This document shows, in pieces, positions 36,177 through 50,395 of a stretch of 64,000 nucleotides of DNA (within the stretch, counting starts at the first letter, position 1; the number at the start of each line of letters is the position of its first letter). Location of the stretch: the NCBI GenBank assembly GCA_951804985.1, contig OX638130.1:129965593-130029592 (forward strand), given 5' to 3'. The notes beneath the pieces are model-generated. The model was given only the letters and a program-made list of their open reading frames with translations. It did not search any database and was not told the DNA's origin. The position numbers were made by a program, and so were the translations under genes. The DNA is from Dryomyza anilis. Its lineage: Eukaryota > Arthropoda > Insecta > Diptera > Dryomyzidae.

Positions 36177-39100
36177 ATATGATCGAGATGTTATTAAAAA
36201 TTCTTTATAATAAAATTGGGTAGCAAAATTATTCTAATTAAATAAAATATTAAATACAAATTCTCAAAATTTTTAAAAATTTAGACTCAAATCGTTGACT
36301 TTTTGTCATTGCTTAAGTTATTGAGATAACTTTGTTTAAAAGGTTTCAAATTTGGTAAAAGCAGTTTAAGAAGAATTGAAATATATATAGAATTATATAA
36401 GGTTAAGATAAGAGTAAGATTAGGAAGCACTGATAAAAACTCCTAATCATTGCCTGATTTGATATCAGGTTGCCTGATCAGACAATAATCGCATCCTGAA
36501 CTAAATTTTCACTCGGGTATGTGTCAGACAAATAACATTTTTAAGATATAAAAGGTTTAGATAGGTTTACTTCTAAAATGACGATATGATTAATAAAAAT
36601 CTATCACATTGGAAAATATAGATAATTTTTAATAATAACTTTACTCCAAACATCAGCACCTCTTTGGACTTTTACCCGAACGCACCGCACCTATAATAAA
36701 TGATAATACAGAAGAATCGGAAAATACACATTTTTTTTTAGTGTGCACACATAAAATCTATCCAAATGCGTTAGTACAGTTGGCCAACGGAGAAGAAAAA
36801 AAATCAAGTTCTTACTCGTTTTAAATTTAGCTTGAGTGTGGCACATGAGCAACACATAAATAAGTCTAATGTTGTTGTTGTTGTCCATTTTACCGCTAAC
36901 ACCACCACCAGAAGCAGAAATAGCACCACAACAACAACAGGAGCAACTTAGCCAAGTTTCGTTTCGCTAAGAAAAGTCCGTCCATACAAAGCTGTTGAAC
37001 CGAAGCACTCACTAAATACTGTGTCGTCTAACAGAAAGACTTAGTGTCTGTCTGTCTGTCTGTCTTACTCATTTATTATGTTTTAATTTATCTGAAGATC
37101 GAAAATCGATTTATTCGTATATTAAAATGTGTATTGAACTTACAACAATTACTCTGTGTTTTTACTTAAAAACGCATTTGCAAAAAAACATTTTATAAAT
37201 ACCACCTACACAGAAAAAAATATTGTACGTATATATAACAATTGATATTAATAGCAAACAAAATCGTATTCCAATTGAAAATATAAATGTATTTACTAAT
37301 TAATTAATTGTATTTACACATTTTTTAATTAAAATATTAATAGGAATAAATTTCATATAATTTCAATACAACTAAATCTTTAATAGTATTAACTACTTTT
37401 ATTTGTTACTTTTGATTTATTCATTTTCTTAAATTGCAACACTGTTTTTTTTTCTGGATTTCATTTTGTTTATTGTTTGTGCGTCTGCGGCGTCGTTCAG
37501 TTTCTTCTAACATTATTTTCTTCTACGTTGCTATTTTAAAACAGGATATTGCATTATTTAGTGTATGTTAAAGCATTAAATAGCTCACTTTATTTTTGCT
37601 GTCAAGAATTTGAACAAACAACTTATGATGCTCATTTTGTTGCATATTGAATCATTAAAAAACGAATATCAAATTTTATGTTTGACTCAATTAATTGGCC
37701 CACCTGTAGAAGTTGTGAAAACTGACTTCGGCAAAACATTCGTTAGCTTGAAAGAATTTTACAAAGCATATCAAAAAGTAAAAATACTTATTTAATATTT
37801 ATTTTATGTTATATATTGAATTAAATTATTTTTATTTTCATGTTTCTATTCGACAAATATTTTATTTAATTTAACAAAATATTTAATTGATCCAATTTCT
37901 ATCGAATGAAATTTTTAATTGTTACTAATTAATGTTACTAATTAATTAATGATTTAAAAATTCCCAATAAAAAAATATAATATATATAACAACTTTAATA
38001 TCAATATGACAAAAAAATTAATTAAAGTTTCTCGAATTAAAATATTCTCATTATTACGAATATGGAATTCAATGCTACTAAAAGTTACTTCGGCTGAGTT
38101 TCAATTAAAAATTAATTGGATTGATTAACATTTTAGTTATATTTACACACTTTTTTTTCTGTGTGCTTAATTTATTAAAATCATACGTCATTCATATTGA
38201 TTTGTACGAATATATTAAAAAAATATATATATATATTGTTTATTTAATTGGAATCTCCTAATTTTTATATAAATTGTTAAATTTTAAAAAGATTTATTTG
38301 CAAAGACAATTTGAAGTATAATGTTAATTACCGTAAACTAACCTAACTTTATTTAGAAATTTATATTGGTTATGCATTTAAGACATAAGAACGTGCCCCC
38401 TACAAATTAAACGTTTAAAACTACTCTACTCAGGTATAATTATTCAAAATTCTATAAAATTTTACGCACACTTCCTTTGTTCAAATGTATGGTTTTAACA
38501 TGCTGTGCTTTGGTTTTGACCACCACCGATCGATTGCAACGTTGTACATAAATCATGTATGTATGTATCTGCTTCCCTCCACTCCCCTCCGTCCATAGGT
38601 AGTCGTAAGTCAATCAGTCGTTGGGCCTGGCTTCCTGTGTGTTTATTGTTAGAGCCATTTATGGTTTGGATTATGGCAGTTATTGGATAACTTCCTTTTC
38701 GTCGCTTCCATGTGATTTAAGTATTAATATGATGGCGACGACGATTGATGCGATCGTGCAAAGCATACGAATGAGTAAAAACTTCGACAAAGAAACAGAA
38801 CAAAATCGAAATTGTTCTTTTTATTTTTGTACCAACATATAGTTTTTTAAGAATTCTGAGAATAAATTTAATTGTGTTTTTTATGTACCGACATTTTTAA
38901 TTGAAAATTATTTCAAAAATATTGTTGGGATATGTATTTTTCGAATTAATTCTTTGTAAAATAATTTAGCTAGCCTTAATATATATGATAATACATATGT
39001 TACATTGTAATAAACACGCAAATTAAATATAAAAAAGAATTGAATTTATTTAAATATCTTTTATTTGTATTCCAAATAACTTAATTCTGGCAATTTTAAA

Positions 39101-39227
39101 TCAAAAGGACTAATATATTTTATTATAAAGATATAATTTTTTTAATATATATATTTTTTTTTGTTTAAAATCTATATAAGTTGAGACAATTTTTTGTTTA
39201 TACTTGGCACGATTGCTATTAACGGTG

Positions 39228-39340
39228 TTATTTATTTAGTTATTTATTTATTTATATATTTATTTGTTTATTTTTTTATTTATTTATTTGTTTAATTAGT
39301 TAATAGTTTATTTAATTATATATTTAATTAATAATAAATT
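39228..39340. repeat. TTTA-type low-complexity tract
   Basis: Imperfect repetition of TTTA and ATTT over about 110 bases. Confidence 0.8.
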
Positions 39341-40787
39341 TATGAAAACCTAACACGATTGTTTTAAGCCATGTGTCGTCGATATCACATTCCACGGTCT
39401 GGTCTGGTCTGTTAGACGTTACTCACTTTATTTGTGGAACAACAAATAATATTTTCTGAAAACTATCTACATTGCTACCATAATCAGTAATGAGTCACAT
39501 AAAAAAAAAATTATACACATCAACAATAGCAGCAAGCAAAAAGTAACCGAGCGGGTTTCAGTTAATTTTTAACCGAAAATTCTCTATGGACTCAACATTT
39601 TTTATTTCATGCACGATGCGATTTTGAAAACAAGTTTTAGACTGTGAGATGGGCTTTTATTAAGAGAGAGCACAACGTACACAATTAAAAGTGTTGCATT
39701 TCTCATGTGGGGAAAAATATGTTTAATTATTTATTATACCCTTATTTCTCTAAATATATTTATTTTTGAATTTCCCTGATCGAAATCAACCCTATTAGGG
39801 AAGGCCTGTTTATTGTCAGAACATGTGTATTATTTAACTGATCGGATACAATGTTCATTTCTCGAAATCTTAATTTCTCTAGGGAAGAACCTTAACTGTA
39901 TTTTATACAAAAATTTCGTTATTTAATATTTAACGTTTTTACATTAAAATAATCAACGTATATAGTTTTTAAGTTTATATCTGAGATTAATTTAAAATAT
40001 AAAAATAAAATATCAATATAATCGTATATGCTATAATAAATTTATAGAATTAAATAAATGTTTAATCTTTTATTGTATGAGTCCGAGAGAATATATTATA
40101 AAACAGAATGCAAAATACGAAAATATTTATATTATTTTAAATTTAAAAATAGAAAAAAACAACTGATTACTAAAACCATCCATTTTTACTACATTGGTTA
40201 CTCGTAAAAACCATTCAAAGAAATGGTGTTGCTTTTATTAAAAGATTAGAGAATTAGTGAACAAATTTGTGAATTTATTAACAGGATGCCAAATTTGTGT
40301 TAAACCGTTACAAGTTTTTGGTTAGGGTTTGACCTTCATACCTTACACGTTCAATAAATTTATTATTTCATAATTGACCTTAACTATATAATCGATTATA
40401 AAACTAGGCATATGATATCATCAGTTCATAATCTCGGATAGATAAGACTCGGTTATATATGGAATAATAGGAAATTGTAAAAATTTATCAATTTCTTATC
40501 ACATGGAGTTGAAAACAGGCAACACTGCTGACTCACTGATTACTTCGGCAGTTTGAAAATGAGCGAACGTCGTTCGATTCCTCTTTCACACTCGATATTT
40601 TGTCGCACTCTTCACACACACACGAGCTCCATGCTCTAATCTGAGTTTTCGAATGAGTCGACATGGTTTTGTAAACCGAAGACCGAAGAGAGCTGCGATT
40701 AATTGAAATGCGTACAAAGGCGGAGAGCCAAGCCTCATGAAATTCTCTGGAAAAATGGCAACATGGCCGGCCGCTGTGCATCCATTC

Positions 40788-40797
40788 CCATATATGG
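40788..40797. promoter_or_regulatory. CArG box (SRF site) upstream of distal actin promoter
   Basis: CCATATATGG is a perfect CC(A/T)6GG serum response element, about 50 bases upstream of the TATA box of the distal actin leader. Actin genes are classic SRF targets. Confidence 0.75.
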
Positions 40798-40848
40798 TAA
40801 AATGTCAGAAAATCGCTAGAGAACCGTTTTTGATAAGGGGGTTGGCTT

Positions 40849-40987
40849 TATAAACGCCTGCATCGACCAGTTTTACTATCATTACCGTTCGCGTTCTTGT
40901 GCTGTGTGGTTTAATACGAACGACAACAGTCAAAGACTTAATTTATATTTATTTAATTAATTTTAGTAAAACACAAATTTACCAAAT
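40849..40987 (+). promoter_or_regulatory. Distal TATA promoter and leader exon 1A of actin
   Basis: TATAAA at 40849-40854. An initiator-like TCATTA puts the start at about 40881. A strong donor follows at 40988 (aaat|gtaagtattt). The inferred noncoding exon is 40881-40987 and would splice to 43342, removing 2354 bases. There is no ATG-led frame of note in the leader. Confidence 0.7.
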
Positions 40988-42273
40988 GTAAGTATTTTTC
41001 AATATCTTAAAAAATACCCATCATTATCATCACCAACAAATTAAAGCAATAAAAAAACGTTAACTAAAATAAATGTGAATAAAATAACTGTGCAAGAGTT
41101 GGATATGCAATTATTTTGTTAGAAAATACTTGCAGCAGTTGGATACGAAAATGTGAAAAAGTGATATTAAAGACAATAAAAAGTGCAATAACTACTAGGT
41201 TTCGGTTTCTCAACCTTTGGTCAAGTGTTTTATTTTAATTTTATGGTGTATTAACTAAGCGAAACAAAGATTGAAAAATAATGTCTAATTTCGAAAATAA
41301 ATGCGTTTAAAACATATCTAGAAAAGAGTAACTTTTCACGGTTCATTAAAACTACATGTTTTTTTAATCTTCGACCGATATTATGCCACATATAATTCGT
41401 TATTTTATATTTCCTATGTACCCAACTGATAAGATAAGCTGAATGATATTTTGAGTCGTCACGTGAAAAATTCAGGTGCAAATGACGTGTCCCACCTGAT
41501 GATTAATGTCTGTTAGTTATTTTAACGTTATATTTGTTCAAACGAAATTCTTAATATTTCCAATACTGCATAGGGCAAATCTATAGTGTTAATATGCAAT
41601 AAAAAATGTTTCGTCATTATGCTCATTTGTAATATTAACGTGTAGTATTTACAAAAACGTATGTCGAATTTACTTTTAAATACATTTACGTTTTCTCCCA
41701 TTCATGACGCAGAATTCATTAACTTTCTCAATTGTTTGCAAAATACACCTAAAATTTGATATTCGAAGAAAGTCTGTAAATTTCGCACACAAATATCGTC
41801 ATTAGCATATTGGACTTACTGACAAAAGTGAAATTAATTCAGACAATGCCGATTGAATTGGGCATTTTTGAGACGTTTTCACTATATATAGCAAATTACA
41901 TTTTTTATACAACTTTAGTTACAGTGACAGATGTTGCTTAACTGATGTACATTACCCGCACATTTCTTATATTAAAATAATAGCCGCACCCACCATGTAA
42001 TTAAACAGCCAAACCAATTTTGAACTTGACTCATATTTTTTTTTAATTAACACAATGGAACGACACAACACTTTTCGTTTCCGCACCCTGTGCGTTCGTC
42101 ACCATTCCCCTTTTTCTTCGTCATTGATTTTGTGAAGTGATAAAAAAATGCCGGTTCTAAGCATTTATGGCATTGGGTTGGGTTCTGCAACATAACCTTC
42201 CAGACAGCAGTATTTGGACTTGACAGCCGGCCGGTTGTAAGGGGAAATCGTCGCTGCTGTTCGCCAAACATGA

Positions 42274-42283
42274 CCATATATGG
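42274..42283. promoter_or_regulatory. CArG box upstream of proximal actin promoter
   Basis: A second perfect CCATATATGG, about 270 bases upstream of the proximal initiator. GAGA repeats, a likely GAGA-factor site, lie between at about 42405-42420. Confidence 0.75.
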
Positions 42284-42550
42284 TCACAAAAACGGAATCG
42301 CTGTTGCGAGAGCGAACGTTGTTGCGAAAATAAAAAAAAAACTCAGCTCAATACACTCCAACACTTATACACACAAATAAAAGAGAACGTGTCAGACAGC
42401 AAACGAGAGAGAGAGAAAAGTTTGGAGAGGTTCTTTCGTTAAAAACCTACTGCTGAATTCTGCAGCCTCTCTCTTTTCTTTCGTTCAAACGCCTTCGTTC
42501 GTTTCGATGAAACTTTAAAATTTAACTGCCATTTCTTGCAAAGCGAACTT

Positions 42551-42732
42551 TCATTCGTTGTGCGACTGTCAAAGTGTTTAGTTGTTCGTTCGATTCTATC
42601 GACTCATCATCATTCCTTGCTTCAATTAGTTGTGCCAAATCATCAGAAAGGTTTTTCTTTTTTTGTATTATACAAAAAGAAAAGCGCATAAAACTTTTAA
42701 TTAATTCTCATCTACATAAAACCGAACTCAAG
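42551..42732 (+). promoter_or_regulatory. Proximal TATA-less promoter (Inr + DPE) and leader exon 1B of actin
   Basis: The initiator TCATTC sets +1 at 42553, and AGTTGT occupies exactly +28 to +33 (42580-42585), matching the downstream promoter element consensus RGWYVT. No TATA box is seen. The exon would end at 42732 before the donor gtgagt and splice to 43342, removing 609 bases. Confidence 0.7.
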
Positions 42733-43319
42733 GTGAGTGCAGTGCGCTGGAAAATTTTTACCCGGCTTTTGCTTGCATTTTCGACCATTTTCGTCAGCGG
42801 CTGTGAAGAATCAAGGGCGTTGCCCTTCTGCATAGAACGCGCACAGTGGTCAATACCCACACAATAAACTGCAAAATAAAAATTTTGATTTATTGAAAGA
42901 CTTTTCAAATGTTAATGTTATCAGCATTTATTATTAAAGCAATAATGCTTGGATACAAATTGAATATCTTTTTGCATTTTCGTATCTCGTCACGTTTACT
43001 GTTTTTTTAACATCATTTTTTGTTTTTTTTTTCGTTCAAGTCAGTTGAATAAGCGTTGATTTATATATCATAAATTTTGAGTTTTATTAAATAAATTTGT
43101 GTTTTTATTTTAAAAATTTGTCTGCGATTTGTTCTTCATATTTTAATTTTTCGAACAATTTACAAATCAAAATTCTCGAGAATCCCAAGCAAATTCAATT
43201 AAAAATTGGCAACGCAAAGGCTAAACAATTCTTCAGCAAAAAACGTACCCTCCTTTTAATTTTATTCATTTCATTCAACCTACTCTCAAAAATTGTTTCA
43301 AACCATTTATTAATTTTGA

Positions 43320-44480
<1,161 letters not shown>

Positions 44481-45600
44481 AGCGTCTTCAGCGGCATCGC
44501 TGTCTGAGGTCGAAGTTGAGGATGATGTGGATGAGGTGCAGGAGGCGGCCGGCATGAAGGAGGAGCAGTTGTTTCTTCTACTGTCGTCTGCCGTCTTCTC
44601 TGTAGTCGTAGAAGTTGATCTCGTTGTTGTGGTTGTGTTTGTCGTTCTTGTCATCATCCTCAAGATGATGGCGATAATGAGGCAACAACAGCAGCGGATC
44701 GGAAGGAAGCAGATACTAGCAAGTAAGATGTATTACAACAACTAAAAGGAGTGGATTTCTAAGGCGACAACAACATCGCGTTTGCCTTATTTATTATTTG
44801 CATAATAAACAAAAACAAAATTTCATAAACTTTCCACACACACACACACAACCACCCACACATACACAAGAACAACAACATAATGATGCAAAAGCAAGCA
44901 AAGAAAACAAAAGACATTCAAAAACTGCAAATTATTATTTTTTTTTATTTTTGAAACAACTCGCAAATGTATTATTATTTCTTAATTATTATTATTATAT
45001 AATTATATAAAAAGATGAAAAACTGAAAATAAGAAAATTTTTGTTTTTCCCCAAAGAAAGCAAAAACATTAAAAAAACCATAAAAAAACATTTATTATTT
45101 TGTGAATCACATAAAATTAAGTATTGTTGAAGAGAAAAAGTTGATGTTAGGAAATTGCATTCCCAGCCAGCTGACGAGCGACTTTCTTGTACCCTTGCGG
45201 ATGAGGATGCAAGTCAAGTCTATGTTGGCCACTTCTAAACGTTGCTCTCACACCAAACAACCGCAAACATTCCATTTAATCAAAAATGTGCTCTACATGA
45301 ACTTTTTCTCTTCGAACGTCGCATTCATTTTGCGCTATGTTCTCGACTTAAGTCCAAACCCATTCCCTATTTCCCTCATGAATTTCCGACTTCATCATTG
45401 ACCTGCCTGACCAACCTATCCATTCACCCACCTTCTTGTTCGCACATCAGTCCCATTTGCTTTATTCCTTGTGGCATCCATTCACTTACATTAGATATTA
45501 TTTTCGTTTTGTTTTCTCGTGAAGATTTTTTGTATTGTCGTTTATGCGATAAAATGTTAATTAAAATAAAAAATAAAAAGACTTAACTATTTTCATAAGA
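44481..45600 (+). other. Actin 3' UTR region with two possible poly(A) signals
   Basis: AATAAA at 44814-44819 and again at 45565-45570. CA-rich and A-rich simple sequence lies between. The open frames here, including one that runs out of the actin CDS in another frame, are not supported as genes. Confidence 0.5.
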
Positions 45601-48097
45601 CAACCCCCCTCTACTAGACTCAGTCTCACGTAGACTTGAGCGCGCATATGCTCAGTGAGCAGCGTGTGCGTGTGCAATGAGTTTTAAATTAAATAAAAAA
45701 AGAAAAACATTCAAATGAACACAATTGTAATAAATTTGTCAGAAAATCAACTAAAATACTTGCGTTCTTATTTAAATACCTAGAGGTTGGTTTCAGCTTC
45801 GACCATTGTTGGATCGTTTATGCCGATGACTTTAATGGAGTGGGACTGATTGTACTACGACACTATAAAGGAAGGCATCAACATTTTCGCCAGGAATTTT
45901 AATTATCGGAAAAAGTTTGGTTTGAATAATATTTTAACATAATAAATTAAATAATGTTCAAAAAAAAAAATTGGGTTTTAAACGGTTCTACCCTAGACAA
46001 GGCAGTATAAAAACATTTTTTCGATAGATTTTGAGAAGATGGAGTTTGTATTACATCTGCATATTATCCGCACAATTCCAAAATATGCTGGAAATCTGCT
46101 TTGAAATTCCACAATAGTATATAACCTGTTACATTTATCTGTCTGTTTGTCAGAAATATACCAGAAATAAAGATAAGATCAACATGTAGCTAGCAATTCA
46201 TTCCAAAAACCCTAAAATATTTGTATATCGTAAATCGCTCCTACTAGAATTTTTAAAACCTTTTTGTATTTTTTGTACAAATTTACCGTTCACCTTATAT
46301 GACAATTTTACTTTATCAAACGAATGAAATATATAAACAAGTTATTTTAAATGACCGGAAGTTGAAAAATAAAAATGAAAAATTATTTGCTGCTCTGCTC
46401 GTTTTGTGTTTTCAATTATGGTGACGGATAAAATTTTGGAAATTAATTTTATTTCATTGATTTTCATCTACTGAATTATTTCCTTTTCGGAATACATTTA
46501 ATATTTAGGGTGTGTGCGAGTTCGACTAAATTCCTGACGAACCTAAATTTTGTCGGTAATTCAGCGTTTACTTTTCAATATAGCAAATTTTCGAGCAAAC
46601 TAAATTGGAAGACATCAAACTGACACGATAAACGGGACTTTATCAATTATTGGTTACCGAATGGCGATCAAATCAAAACCCATACAATTTAGTTTAGTCA
46701 GCAATTTAGTCGAACTCGCACACAGCTTTAAAATAAAATATATCATATTAAAATTGATTCTGTTCAACAGCGGAAATGCATAAAGTTCATATTGTAGCGC
46801 ACAGCATTTCTTTATCTATAGAGAGAATCTGAAACATCTGAGATTGCTCGTTGTGTCCACTGGAAGAGTGCGGACTATGATCCACGGACATATAGTCCAC
46901 GTTGATATTCAACTCCGAAGCTCGGTTTCCAGAGTTACATAATTTAAATAAATTTCGATGAATAAAAACTTATTATATGCTACGTTTCCATTTAAAAACT
47001 GAAATGAAATACTTTTTAGTTTTAGTAAACTCGTGTATATGACAAAAAAAAATCACTTCATATTTTAAACATTGAAGTTTGCTGACCGGACACATTAATA
47101 TAATGCAATAACACCTCGGTGAATGACCAAGAAATGTACCTAGTGTATAGAATTAATTTAGGAACTAATTAAAACTTTAAATTAAAATAAGTGAAATGTG
47201 CGCTAGAACTTAGTAAGTAGTCTGGCATTCTATAAGTATTTTGTTAACCACCAACGAAAGAGGTTGTTTGTTCGTCCCATTACACTCAAGAACGTAGGAA
47301 ATATTTAATATTTTTAGATATATAACTAATGCAGTATATTTTCGTATTGATAATTTGAGTAGTACTTAATATTTATAATAAACGCAATTCTAATAATTTA
47401 ATTATCAGTAAAAAAGTGATTAATAAGAAACAATTGAATGTACCCGAAATAATGTAACAGAGTATGAAGATTTAATTTCGTTTATGAAATTTATTTGCAT
47501 TTGACGTGCTTCAACGAAATTATTTTAAATAAATTTATAAAATCATGAACACTGTTGAAGGGCTCTGTGTATAAGTTTTTAATAAAAGGTGAAAGCTATT
47601 AAAAATGTATGTGTTATTTCACAATCAGTATAAAAAAAGAAATAATGTCGATGTGGAACATAACGCAGTAGGTTTCGTTCCATAATATTTTGAGTCCAAA
47701 ATCCAGTAAGTCCAGTTTCCTTGGAAATTTTTATTGAAAAATATAGCCAACCTTCATTTTTACTATTATGTTTGGAACGAAAACCGTCTCTATTTCGTTT
47801 AATTCTTTAGCAGATTGTGTGTGCAATTGTAGAAATTTTGGTGAATTACAAAACCGAATACAAAGGTTGATAATTACTTATTGATTGTTTTAGCGCCTGA
47901 GGATGCATTTGAAAAATGGTTTAAAGCGTTTAAATTAAATCTAAAATTATACATGTACATAATGAATATAAATTATAATTAATTTAGCGTTTAAACAATC
48001 GAAATGAATTTGAACTCTGTGAACTTTTAATTGAATAATTTCTCATAGTCGAATATATAAACACTTCTCAATCGGGCTTCTTCGTCGGCAATCCAAA
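45601..48097. other. Intergenic DNA between actin and fatty acyl-CoA reductase
   Basis: AT-rich with one TIR element (46508-46726) and no coding signal. It must include the reductase promoter, which I cannot pinpoint. Confidence 0.6.
46508..46726. mobile_element. 219-bp TIR element, copy 1
   Basis: Left end GGGTGTGTGCGAGTTCGACT and right end AGTCGAACTCGCACACAGC are inverted. TTTA stands outside both ends (46504-46507 and 46727-46730). The interior reads '...aaattttgtcggtaattcag...' and '...ggttaccgaatggcgatc...', shared with a second copy at 62174. Confidence 0.8.
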
Positions 48098-50395
48098 ATG
48101 CTAATATCAAAACACTTTGAGAATCAAGAAATTTTTATTACCGGTGGCTCAGGTATTCAATATATGTGGCATCCACGATTCGGCCTGTGCGAATAATAGT
48201 TTTTCTCAATAGGTTTTATTGGAAAAGCACTGATTGAGAAGTTGTTGCGCTCATGTCCAGGTGTGGCCAAGATATATGTGCTCATACGTGGCAAGAATAA
48301 TAAGAGCGCCGAGGAGCGTCTTCGGGATATATTGAGCTCTGCACTGTTCGACAATTTGCGCGCAACACAACCGAGTTCGTTGAACAAAGTGTGCGCCATC
48401 GAGGGTGATTGCAGCGAAATTGGACTCGCGATCAAGCCGCATGATCTTAAGAAACTTCAAAATGTTAACACTATATTTCATTCGGCGGCCAGTGTCCGGT
48501 TTGTGAGTTTATAATTAAGGTGCTTGGATTTAACGTTGGATTATTCTGCAGATTTGATGATCATTTGCGCGATGCTATACTGCTCAATACTAGAGGTACA
48601 CTGGAGATGGTTAAACTCGCGGAGCAGATGAAGCACCTGAGTTCATTTGTGCACGTGTCCACTACATACTGCAACCCACACATGCATGTCGTAGAGGAAA
48701 AGGTAAACAATGATATTTAATGTAACCGGATATATTCTAAGACGACATATTATTTCCTATAGGTTTATCCTTCTTTCGCCGATTGGCGGACGACAATAAA
48801 ACTCGCCGAGACCTACAACACGCAACTTCTAAATACAGTGGACAAAAAGTAAGTACCCTTAAAGACACAGTAATGAGATAATAATTTAAAACTCCTCATA
48901 CAGATATGGCAACAACCAACCCAATACATACACGTTCACAAAAAGCCTGTCCGAGCAGATTGTGAACGAGTACATGGACAAGTTGCCAATAATCATCTTT
49001 AGGCCATCTATAGGTGAGGTTTTTACTCTGCCCCCGATAAACACTCAATATCGGTTTTTTATGTTTTTAGTTATTTCATCTATTTCGGAACCTTTACCCG
49101 GCTGGATGGATAACTTTAATGGCCCAGTTGGTTTGCTGGTAGCCTGCGGCGTTGGTATAATTCGTACTAACTATGGCGACCCCAATATATCCAACGATTT
49201 TGTACCGGTGGACATTGTTGTGCGTGGCATGATTGTTGCTGCCCATCATACGGCAATGGTGTCAAAGCAGTAGGTGTTTTGTTACAAAAAAAAAATGTCA
49301 TATACTAATACATTGTTTTTAGGCACGATGTTGAAAACAAAATTAGTGTGGTAAACTGTTCCACCGGCCGCGAGTGTCCAATATGTTTGGGCAGAATTGT
49401 AGAATTGGGAAAACCACTTATTTTAGAAAATCCCTTTGAGAAGACACTCTGGGCGGCTGGGGGCAGCATAACAAAATGTCGTACTTGGCATATAATAAGA
49501 GTAAGATTAAAAAACAGATCGAAGTTCATATTATTAGTCTATAAATGGGAAAAAGATTGTTATTAAAATATCCCTATTTAATCTATTGTATGGATTTTGT
49601 ATTGTACATTTTATTAGGAAATATTCGTTTTGATACACTAAACCAATTTTGTAGGTAAAATCAACGAAATAATGTTGTTACTTTTTAAAGAAATTTAAAC
49701 CAATTATTCTTCAAACTGATGAAACTATCTTAATCCTTTAAATTTAATAAAAAAAAGGTCAAATAGGAAATTTGGTTAATTTCACATCTCCATTTGGTTC
49801 AGTGTATGTATATCCAAACGATACTATCGTAATAATTGGTTTTTCTTTTGTAACAGTTCATAACTCTTCATATCTTAATGGCTCTTTTGGTTGATGGCGT
49901 TTTACGTTTATCTAATTTAAAACCTTTGTAAGTTACCTATAATAATATTGAATAAATTTGTTTGTAATAATTAATACGTTACAGTCTGTTGAAGATTCAG
50001 CGTCGCATCTTTGCTGCCAACATAGCGCTACATTACTTTATGTCAAATTCGTGGAGTTTTAAGAATGAAAATTTATATATACTGCATAAGACGGTGTCAC
50101 CAAAGGAAATGTGAGTGGACCTAGTTGACCTTGCACATAATTGTTTTTTTTTTTTATTATCAGCGAAACCTTTGGTTTCATGCAACACATCAACATTGAC
50201 TATGAAGTATTCTTCAGACAGTGCATTCGTGGAGCGAAGATGTTCTTGCTCAATGAACCTGCGGAGAGCTCGAAGGGTGCGCGTTTCCGAGTGAAAATTT
50301 TCCAGACCATTGATTTCTTTGTGAAATTCATAGTGGGCCTGCTATTTGTTAGATTTTTGATACGTTTTGTCTACTTTAAGTTCTTCTGGCATTAG
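48098..50395 (+). CDS. Fatty acyl-CoA reductase, 10 exons
   Basis: Exons 48098-48152, 48213-48498, 48552-48702, 48763-48848, 48904-49013, 49071-49269, 49323-49500, 49857-49927, 49985-50110, 50164-50395. Phases agree throughout for 1494 nt, or 497 aa, the usual length. The N-terminal Rossmann motif TGGSGFIG spans residues 15-22, AASVRFDD lies near 110-117, and the short-chain dehydrogenase pair YTFTK gives Y202 and K206, followed by FRPSIV. The C-terminal sterile domain (about 365-460) and a hydrophobic segment (about 468-497) complete the family plan. The enzyme reduces long-chain acyl-CoA to fatty alcohol with NADPH, for wax, cuticular hydrocarbon or ether lipid synthesis, probably on ER or peroxisome membranes. 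Exon 2 ends at the weak donor gtttgt; the nearby stronger gtgagt four bases later would bring an immediate stop. AATAAA is at 50426-50431. Which of the many fly paralogs it matches I cannot say. Confidence 0.94.

Larger units (their letters stand above)
21719..40780. other. 19-kb AT-rich intergenic region, no convincing gene
   Basis: I read all open frames here and found none with a recognised domain, credible splice context or GC rise typical of this window's real exons. The contents I can name are the repeats listed separately. Three patches are clearly less AT-rich than their surroundings (about 26720-26900, 34840-35010 and 38460-38760) and could be regulatory. Poly-CAA/GTT runs near 35080-35180 and 36870-36950 are simple sequence. 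Confidence 0.65.

Noticed and set aside
37610..37795. 61-codon frame
   Set aside because: No domain and no splice context, and it lies within repeat-like AT-rich DNA.
37209..38163. TIR element with CACAGAAAAAAA ends
   Set aside because: The ends are short and A-rich, and the flanks do not share a TA (left TA, right TG). Chance is likely in such AT-rich DNA.
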